Assembly (NCBI GenBank): GCA_910583545.1
Contig: CAJTXM010000021.1
Span: 1-21,073, forward strand
Direction: 5' to 3'
From: an uncultured Christensenella sp.
GTDB taxonomy: Bacteria; Bacillota; Clostridia; Christensenellales; Borkfalkiaceae
DNA length: 21,073 bases
In this document: in pieces, positions 15,503-21,073 of the stretch
Numbering within the stretch: position 1 is the first letter of the stretch
Layout of the letters: each line of letters starts with the position of its first letter
Translations under genes and position numbers: made by a program
The notes under the pieces: model-generated
The model's input: the letters and a program-made list of their open reading frames with translations, nothing else
Databases searched by the model: none
Told to the model about the DNA's origin: nothing

Positions 15503-18500
15503 ATGAAAAGTAATAAATTGACTAAAAAGATATTTTCAGCAATAGCCGTTCTCGCAGTGTCTGTAACGGCAATAGGCGGAGCGGTCGCAGTTTTCAACCG
15601 TGACGGCAAAACGCAGGACATAATAGAAAATACCGACAAAAAGAATACCGTTGTAGTTGATACGGCTCTCGGTCAGACCCGTTCGCAAACAGGTAATACT
15701 TATTATGCCGGACCCAACGCTAAACCTGCCGCTTCGGAAAATGACGGCTCGATAGAGCATCCTTACAATATCAAGGATATTCTTGCTGGTGAGATCGAAA
15801 CAAAACTTCAGGCAGGCGATACGTTATACGTGATTCCCGGTACTTATAAGGTCAGTACGCCGATAGGAATGAGTCGCACGAATTCAAAAGGTGAATTTAA
15901 TAAATATATCCGCGTGGTAAATGCCGCTCTCGAAAGGGATAAAAGCGGATATACGGGTGAAGCTACTCAGGCTGTTATAGATTTCAGCGAAATGGTATTC
16001 GCAAGTACTAACCGCGGTGTTTCGATAGATACGGACTACGTTTACTGGTACGGTGTTGACATCTGCGGAGCAGGCGACAACGGACTTTATATCGGCGGAA
16101 GCTACAATACTGTTGAATACTGCGAATTTTATAATAATCGCGATACGGGCTTACAGCTTGGCAGATCGTTCAGTGACTATAATTCTATTTATCAATGGCC
16201 CAGTTACAATCTTGTTAAGGACTGTACTTCGCACAACAACTACGACAACGAAACGTTCGGCGAAAATGCCGACGGTTTTGCCGCAAAGCTTACCGTTGGT
16301 TTCGGCAACGTATTTGACGGCTGTATTGCTTACAGAAACTCCGACGACGGATGGGATCTTTATGCGAAGACCGATTCGGGCAATATCGGAACCGTAATTA
16401 TGTACAACTGTGTTGCTTTCGAAAACGGTTATCTTGAATATACAAGAGACGAGTGTAATTCGCTTTTCCCCAGTTATAACAAAAATATGTCATATCATAC
16501 GGGCGAAAACAGCGAAAACGATTATATGACTCGTGACGGCGACGGTAACGGGTTTAAACTCGGCGGTTCTATTATGGAAGGCGACGTTATACTGTATAAC
16601 TGCCTTTCGTATAACAACAGAATGCACGGCGTTACCGATAATTCCAACCCGGGATATATCAAGTCGACTTATGTAACTTCGTATAACAACTCCGCTATGG
16701 TCGATGAAAACGGAAATATTGCGGACGTTGCAAACGTTGATTTACATTCCAACATTGACGTGTCGCGTCAGTTTTACAGCTATAATGCGGTTGAACACGT
16801 TCTTTCTGTGAGAGATGCACGAGCAAAATCGCTTGACAGCGACAACTACCGCGGAACGGTTATCGACAGTTTACTTGACGCGAGCACGAAGACCAAAGTA
16901 ATAAAAGGCGATATCGAGGGTGATACATTACAGAATCTGCCCAAAGATCTGCCTAAGGTAGATTTACTCGTAGCTACGCAATTGTTTGATAAAATTCCAA
17001 ACGATCCCGAAGATCCCGCTACTTTAAAGGGCAACGGCGATTCTATGGTTATAGAAATCAAGCAAGTCGACGGCAAGGACAAAGGAGAAATAATTTCTAT
17101 TAAAGACACGAGAGTGCATTTAACTTACCGTAATCCCGATCATTCGATAAATATGCGCGGAGTGCTTGACAAAACGGCAGACGGCGAAAGGATTATTTCC
17201 GGATATTTGGGTGAGGGAGTAACTGCAGGTTCCGACCTTAATCTTACGGGTTGGAACGAGTATACTCACTTTTATGAAAATGATCTTGTCAACGGCGATT
17301 CTGCATCTGCGGATATAGCGATGGTCGAAAGGGCAAGAGATGCTTTGACTATTAACTGTTCCGAAGAAGCCGTTTATCAGGATTTTGAAGTCCCCGTTAA
17401 AATGCTTAATGCAGACATTGAATGGACGACAACCGACAGCGATTACGTTAAGATTAAAGACGGAGAAGATGATATTTCAATATCGAGTTCGGGAACGGAA
17501 TTTGCACTGATAGAAATATACCGTAGCCGCGGTACAGACAGGCCCGTTTCGATAACTGCTACCATAACAAAGGGCAATGCTTCGGTTACTAAGACGTTCA
17601 ATCTTATACTTAAAAAAGGTGAACCGTCTGTCGGTGAAATTTACGTCGAAGATCAGAACAGCACGGTTTGCGCTATCAATGAAAAACTGATAGTCGATCA
17701 GTTTGCTCCTTACAAAGAGCCCGTAGTCAGAGTTAAGAACGGATTGTATCCCGACAGTCATAAACTTCTTAACGAAGAAGATTTTGTTGTTGATTCGACT
17801 TATATGTATCAGACGGATACTAACGCTCACGCAATAGAAGTCAAACAGTTTTCACCTTCGGTTGCAGGCGTTTATACGATCACTCACAGAGTTTCGCTTG
17901 TCGGTGATGATAAGCCGTCAAATTCTATGAGTTATAAAATTTACGTTGCAAGCAAGAATGCAAACGTTGCATTCGGTGAAGATGTTCTTGTAACTGCAAA
18001 CAGAGGCGGATTTAATATTTCTGGCTCTCCGAGCAGTGCAACGGGAATATTGTTGGCGATTTCCTCAGAAACTCAGCTTACGGACGTTACGCCTTCAAAT
18101 ATAAAATTATATGACGGAGTAACAAGTTACGATTTCAGAGATACTTCCATAAGTTTCAATTTTGAAAACAGCAACAGGGATTCTTATTTTGTCTATTATG
18201 CTCTTGCAAACGCAAACGGCGAAGTTACTTCTCAGATTTACGAAGCAAAGATAAATAAAATCGATATTGATACAACCGAAAAATTTATCACTATGTCAAA
18301 GGGGCTGAAAATCGGTGAAGAGGAGCCTTCGCAGACGATCTATGCTTTGACTTGCGATTTGGATTTCAGCGGTGTAAACATCAATATGGGCTCCGAAGGG
18401 TTCAAGGGCGTATTCAACGGCCTCGGACATACGCTTGCAAATCTTACTACAACAGGCAACGGCATTATAGGTAAGGTTTCCGGCGGTACTATAATGAATC

Positions 18501-19342
18501 TCAAAATTGACAATATGTCGATAACGTCTAACGGAGAAAAGGTTGGTTTTGTTTCAGAGTGCCTCGGCGGTGATTTCTACAATATTGCATTTACTAACGT
18601 TAATATAGCAGGAGCCGCATCTCGTATGGCTGTGCTTATAGGACACGTCGGCGACACCAGCGGTGTGGGCAGTGATTTAACGATTTCGCAGGTTTCTATT
18701 GTAAATGATAAAGAGCATAAAGTAGTCGGTTCAACCCGTGTTGCCGGACTTATCGGTTACGTTCAGGCATATGAACACCTTATCGATATCAACAATTGCT
18801 ATGTGGTAACGGATATAGAAGCAATGACTAAGGGTGAGGGCGGCGGTATGGTAGCGTCGTGGGAAGACAGAGCAGGCGATACGCTCATAATCTCGCAGTG
18901 TTATTATTCCGGTCAGCTGAAAACAGACGTTGCTCCCGGTTCGTCAAGGCTCGGCGGTATGCTCGGTTATCATAAGGGCGGAACTGGTAAGCTTACGATT
19001 TCAAGGTGTATTTCGCTTGCAAAATTCCATATTCAGGGAATTGAAAGGGATGTTTCCGTCAAGAATGCTTCGCCCATACTCGGCAACTTCTCTACAAGTT
19101 TGAATACGGTCGTTTCGGTTAAATACTGTATCGGTCTTATGGAAGAATATAATTCAGATTACGACGTTCTTTCGTTCACAGAAACCAACTTAAAACGTCA
19201 CAGCGAATATCTTACGGGTCAGGATTATCTCAATCTCGACCAGACGCGTTGGACGATAGTAACGGACGATAACCCCGAAGACGACAGAGACTTGTATAAA
19301 GCGCCTTATGCAATTCTGAACTTCTTGGGCGAATGGGAATAA
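15503..19342 (+). CDS. Secreted multidomain pectate lyase, family PL9
   Basis: PL9 enzymes cut polygalacturonate by calcium-dependent beta-elimination on a right-handed beta-helix. The 1279-residue protein has a signal peptide (about 1-30) and a catalytic domain (about 60-420) with NNRDTGLQ, NADGFAAKL and NSDDGWDLYAK. Asp257, Asp281, Asp282 and Asp285 have the same spacing as the calcium ligands of Erwinia Pel9A as I recall them, and Lys352 in DGNGFKLGG matches the catalytic lysine. Next come an atrophied Ig-like domain (aBig_2 type, about 613-706), further beta domains to about 925, and a glycine-rich repeat region resembling GLUG/beta-helix turns (about 930-1235). No LPXTG or S-layer anchor is visible. 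GGGGAGG precedes the ATG. Confidence 0.9.
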   Translation: MKSNKLTKKIFSAIAVLAVSVTAIGGAVAVFNRDGKTQDIIENTDKKNTVVVDTALGQTRSQTGNTYYAGPNAKPAASENDGSIEHPYNIKDILAGEIETKLQAGDTLYVIPGTYKVSTPIGMSRTNSKGEFNKYIRVVNAALERDKSGYTGEATQAVIDFSEMVFASTNRGVSIDTDYVYWYGVDICGAGDNGLYIGGSYNTVEYCEFYNNRDTGLQLGRSFSDYNSIYQWPSYNLVKDCTSHNNYDNETFGENADGFAAKLTVGFGNVFDGCIAYRNSDDGWDLYAKTDSGNIGTVIMYNCVAFENGYLEYTRDECNSLFPSYNKNMSYHTGENSENDYMTRDGDGNGFKLGGSIMEGDVILYNCLSYNNRMHGVTDNSNPGYIKSTYVTSYNNSAMVDENGNIADVANVDLHSNIDVSRQFYSYNAVEHVLSVRDARAKSLDSDNYRGTVIDSLLDASTKTKVIKGDIEGDTLQNLPKDLPKVDLLVATQLFDKIPNDPEDPATLKGNGDSMVIEIKQVDGKDKGEIISIKDTRVHLTYRNPDHSINMRGVLDKTADGERIISGYLGEGVTAGSDLNLTGWNEYTHFYENDLVNGDSASADIAMVERARDALTINCSEEAVYQDFEVPVKMLNADIEWTTTDSDYVKIKDGEDDISISSSGTEFALIEIYRSRGTDRPVSITATITKGNASVTKTFNLILKKGEPSVGEIYVEDQNSTVCAINEKLIVDQFAPYKEPVVRVKNGLYPDSHKLLNEEDFVVDSTYMYQTDTNAHAIEVKQFSPSVAGVYTITHRVSLVGDDKPSNSMSYKIYVASKNANVAFGEDVLVTANRGGFNISGSPSSATGILLAISSETQLTDVTPSNIKLYDGVTSYDFRDTSISFNFENSNRDSYFVYYALANANGEVTSQIYEAKINKIDIDTTEKFITMSKGLKIGEEEPSQTIYALTCDLDFSGVNINMGSEGFKGVFNGLGHTLANLTTTGNGIIGKVSGGTIMNLKIDNMSITSNGEKVGFVSECLGGDFYNIAFTNVNIAGAASRMAVLIGHVGDTSGVGSDLTISQVSIVNDKEHKVVGSTRVAGLIGYVQAYEHLIDINNCYVVTDIEAMTKGEGGGMVASWEDRAGDTLIISQCYYSGQLKTDVAPGSSRLGGMLGYHKGGTGKLTISRCISLAKFHIQGIERDVSVKNASPILGNFSTSLNTVVSVKYCIGLMEEYNSDYDVLSFTETNLKRHSEYLTGQDYLNLDQTRWTIVTDDNPEDDRDLYKAPYAILNFLGEWE

Positions 19343-19358
19343 ATATTTAAATCATACA

Positions 19359-19389
19359 AAAAGAGCGTCTGCATTGCGGACGCTCTTTT
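19359..19389 (+). terminator. Intrinsic terminator of the pectate lyase operon
   Basis: AAAAGAGCGTC (19359-19369) pairs with GACGCTCTTTT (19379-19389). The helix can extend through a T-G pair and GC/GC to a three-base loop. The T-run of the right arm gives the termination tract. Confidence 0.9.
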
Positions 19390-19410
19390 CCTTTAAAACA
19401 ATTTCAATGC

Positions 19411-19439
19411 TTGCAAATAAGATTTATTGCTGTTATAAT
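19411..19439 (+). promoter_or_regulatory. Promoter of the nucleotidyltransferase operon
   Basis: TTGCAA (19411-19416), 17-bp spacer, perfect TATAAT (19434-19439) with an extended TGT. The start would be near 19446, so the leader is only about 14 nt and is filled by the ribosome binding site GGAAGGA. Confidence 0.75.
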
Positions 19440-19459
19440 AAAACAAAAGGAAGGAACAA

Positions 19460-20119
19460 ATGATTGAAATTGAATCGTGGTTAAAATTATTCACGGAGAA
19501 ACTTGAATATACTTTTTCGTCTCGCATATGGTTTATCGGCTTGCAAGGCAGTTACGGCAGAGGTGAAGCGACGGAAACGAGCGATATTGACGTTGTAGTT
19601 ATTCTCGACCAACTGCGCACAAACGATTTGAAAGCCTATCGGGAAATGCTCGATACTCTGCCAAACAGAGAACTTGTTTGCGGTTTTATATCTGGCAAGG
19701 ACGAACTTTTGAATTGGGAAACAAGCGACCTTTTTCAATTCTATTATGATACCGCGCCCATTAAAGGAACGCTCGATTGCTTGCTTGAAAAGATAGATAA
19801 GCACACCGTAAAGCGTGCAATAAAAATAGGTGCGTGCAATATTTATCACGCCTGTGTGCATAACTTCGTTCACGAGAAAAGCGACGATATACTGCGCTCA
19901 CTGTATAAGTCGGCTGTCTTTGTTTTGCAAGCGATATATTTTTACGAAACGGGTAAATACATAAAATCGAAAACGGAATTGCAAAATGCAATCAATCCGC
20001 CGTCCGCCGTACTTCAAACGGCATTTAACTTAAAGAACGGCGCAGACGTAAAGTTTGAGGAAATGTCTGAGTTATTATTGAATTGGGCGAAAGCTGTTAT
20101 CGGAGGGTATGCCGAATGA
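19460..20119 (+). CDS. Nucleotidyltransferase-domain protein
   Basis: The 219-residue protein has the polymerase-beta-type nucleotidyltransferase signature GSYGRGEATETSDIDVVV (30-47): the GS motif at 30-31 and metal-binding Asp42 and Asp44. After about residue 90 it is mostly helical, like the HEPN-type or helical C-terminal parts found in aminoglycoside-type and MNT-type enzymes. Such proteins move a nucleotide to a small molecule, RNA or protein; the substrate cannot be read here. A clear GGAAGGA ribosome binding site precedes the ATG. It overlaps the next gene by ATGA at 20116-20119, so the two are co-translated. A toxin-antitoxin role is possible in principle, but no separate HEPN toxin gene is adjacent. 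Confidence 0.8.
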   Translation: MIEIESWLKLFTEKLEYTFSSRIWFIGLQGSYGRGEATETSDIDVVVILDQLRTNDLKAYREMLDTLPNRELVCGFISGKDELLNWETSDLFQFYYDTAPIKGTLDCLLEKIDKHTVKRAIKIGACNIYHACVHNFVHEKSDDILRSLYKSAVFVLQAIYFYETGKYIKSKTELQNAINPPSAVLQTAFNLKNGADVKFEEMSELLLNWAKAVIGGYAE

Positions 20120-20874
20120 TAGGCGTATATTTCAGCGGTACGGGCAATACAAGGCATTGTTTAGAATACTTACTGAAATTGCTTGACGGCAATGCAATGA
20201 CATATTCTATCGAGAACGAAACCGCAACAAGCGCCATACAGTCTAACGATGAGATCGTATTTGCCTATCCTGTTTACTATTCTTATCTGCCGAAAATCGT
20301 CTATGATTTTATAAACAATAATTCCGCTTTCTGGAAAGGTAAAAAAGTCCTTATTATTGCCACAATGGGACTATTCAGCGGCGACGGCGCGGGGTGCGGC
20401 GCAAGACTTTTCAAAAAGTACGGCGCAAAAATTTTGGGCGGTTTACATATAAAAATGCCCGATTGCATAGGCGACGTTAAACTGTTGAAAAAGTCGCTCG
20501 ACGAAAACCGAAAAATCGTTATGAAAGCCGACGAAAAGATAGAAATCGCAGCTAAACAAATGTTAAACGGGAAATATCCTAAAAACGGTTTGAGTTTTGC
20601 AAGCAGGCTTATTGGCTTGTTCGGACAAAGGCTATATTTCCGCAAAAAGACTAAACGTTACTACGACGGCGTAAAGGCAGATTCTGCAAAATGCGTCGCT
20701 TGCGGTTTATGCGTTTCAATCTGCCCTATGAACAACATAGAAGTAAAAAACGGCACAGTGAATTTCAACGGAAAATGTACAATGTGCTATCGTTGCTTTT
20801 CAAACTGTCCCAAACAAGCAATCACGCTAATCGGAAAAAAAGTATATGAACAATGCAAATTCGAAAAATATTAA
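20116..20874 (+). CDS. EFR1-type flavodoxin-ferredoxin fusion protein
   Basis: The 252-residue protein fuses an N-terminal flavodoxin-like domain, with FMN phosphate loop FSGTGNT (6-12), to a C-terminal two-cluster ferredoxin. The ferredoxin has Cys193, 196, 199 and 203 (CVACGLCVSICP) and Cys221, 224, 227 and 231 (CTMCYRCFSNCP), both fit for 4Fe-4S clusters. Such EFR1 proteins are common in anaerobic Clostridia and probably carry electrons between flavin and iron-sulfur partners; the partners are unknown. The ATG at 20116 is chosen because GGAGGG lies at 20102-20107 and it starts MIGVYFSGTGNT. An ATG at 20083 would add 11 unlikely residues. Confidence 0.88.
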   Translation: MIGVYFSGTGNTRHCLEYLLKLLDGNAMTYSIENETATSAIQSNDEIVFAYPVYYSYLPKIVYDFINNNSAFWKGKKVLIIATMGLFSGDGAGCGARLFKKYGAKILGGLHIKMPDCIGDVKLLKKSLDENRKIVMKADEKIEIAAKQMLNGKYPKNGLSFASRLIGLFGQRLYFRKKTKRYYDGVKADSAKCVACGLCVSICPMNNIEVKNGTVNFNGKCTMCYRCFSNCPKQAITLIGKKVYEQCKFEKY

Positions 20875-20894
20875 AACCGTAGGAGAACAAAATT

Positions 20895-21073
20895 ATGCCT
20901 TATATCAAAATCGAAAGCGGTAAATTGACCGACGAACAAAAAATGTTGCTTATAAAGCGCGTAACCGAAGTCTCTGCGGAAATTATGAATATTCCGTAAG
21001 AATTTTTTACAACCACCATTACGGAATTGCCCGATAAAAACTTCGGTATCGGCGGCAAAACCATCGATATTAT
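20895..21073 (+). pseudogene. 4-oxalocrotonate tautomerase-family gene with an in-frame stop, cut by the window end
   Basis: AGGAG lies 9 bases before the ATG, and the frame starts MPYIKIESGKLTDEQ, giving the Pro1 catalytic residue of the tautomerase superfamily once Met is removed. After ...AEIMNIP, codon 35 is TAA (20997-20999). The same frame then continues as EFFTTTITELPDKNFGIGGK, which is the normal second half of this family. One base change from AAA (or GAA/CAA) to TAA explains it. It could be a real nonsense mutation or a sequencing/assembly error. A 34-residue product would lack half the fold. The gene sits 20 bases after the EFR1-type gene. Confidence 0.85.

Noticed and set aside
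19460..20119. MNT/HEPN toxin-antitoxin pair
   Set aside because: A nucleotidyltransferase is present, but the partner gene is a flavodoxin-ferredoxin fusion, not a HEPN toxin.
1..21073. CRISPR arrays, insertion sequences, prophage or integrase genes
   Set aside because: No spaced direct repeats, transposase or integrase motifs were seen. The tRNA at the left edge shows no attachment-site duplication in the window.

Overview
The window reads as chromosomal DNA of an anaerobic, probably gut- or plant-fibre-associated member of the Bacillota (Clostridia). The dgt-like / dnaG / sigA / trmK / nif3 / zinc-ribbon gene order is the Bacillota type. Ribosome binding sites are AGGAGG-like, promoters are near-consensus sigma-A type, and a family PL9 pectate lyase with bacterial Ig-like repeats is present. 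A Christensenellales-like placement fits the style of the large secreted proteins, but that is inference only.

Region 1 (1-6304). A truncated tRNA-Leu(CAG) lies on the minus strand behind a perfect consensus promoter. Divergent from it is one long plus-strand operon: a PNPOx-like flavin protein, a membrane-anchored ComEC-type metallo-beta-lactamase-fold protein with eroded metal motifs, then aroC-aroB-aroE-aroQ-aroK and a FabG-like reductase. It ends at a 14-bp perfect-stem terminator. The aro genes cover DAHP to shikimate 3-phosphate (AroB, AroQ, AroE, AroK) and the last step to chorismate (AroC). DAHP synthase and AroA (EPSP synthase) are not here.

Region 2 (6368-12389). This is the macromolecular-synthesis operon: an HD-domain dGTPase-like protein, DnaG primase, SigA, TrmK, a Nif3-family protein and a coiled-coil/zinc-ribbon protein. 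The genes are tightly packed or overlapping.

Region 3 (12390-13020, no protein gene). It holds an AT-only inverted repeat, an extended -10 promoter driving a predicted ~85-nt small RNA with its own terminator, and a 26-bp perfect palindrome. Facing these on the minus strand is a ~176-nt structured RNA with its own promoter that I read as 6S RNA (SsrS). Wobble pairs in its helices fix the strand. The 112 bases at 12806-12917 show nothing I can name. The promoter of the next operon follows, overlapped by a short inverted repeat.

Region 4 (13021-19389). A two-gene unit encodes an Ig-repeat lipoprotein and a 1279-residue secreted PL9 pectate lyase with a large non-catalytic C-terminal half, closed by a strong terminator. 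Together they look like a small surface/secreted pectin-utilisation unit.

Region 5 (19411-end). A new promoter drives a nucleotidyltransferase, a flavodoxin/ferredoxin fusion (EFR1 type) and a tautomerase gene broken by one in-frame TAA. The window ends inside that gene.
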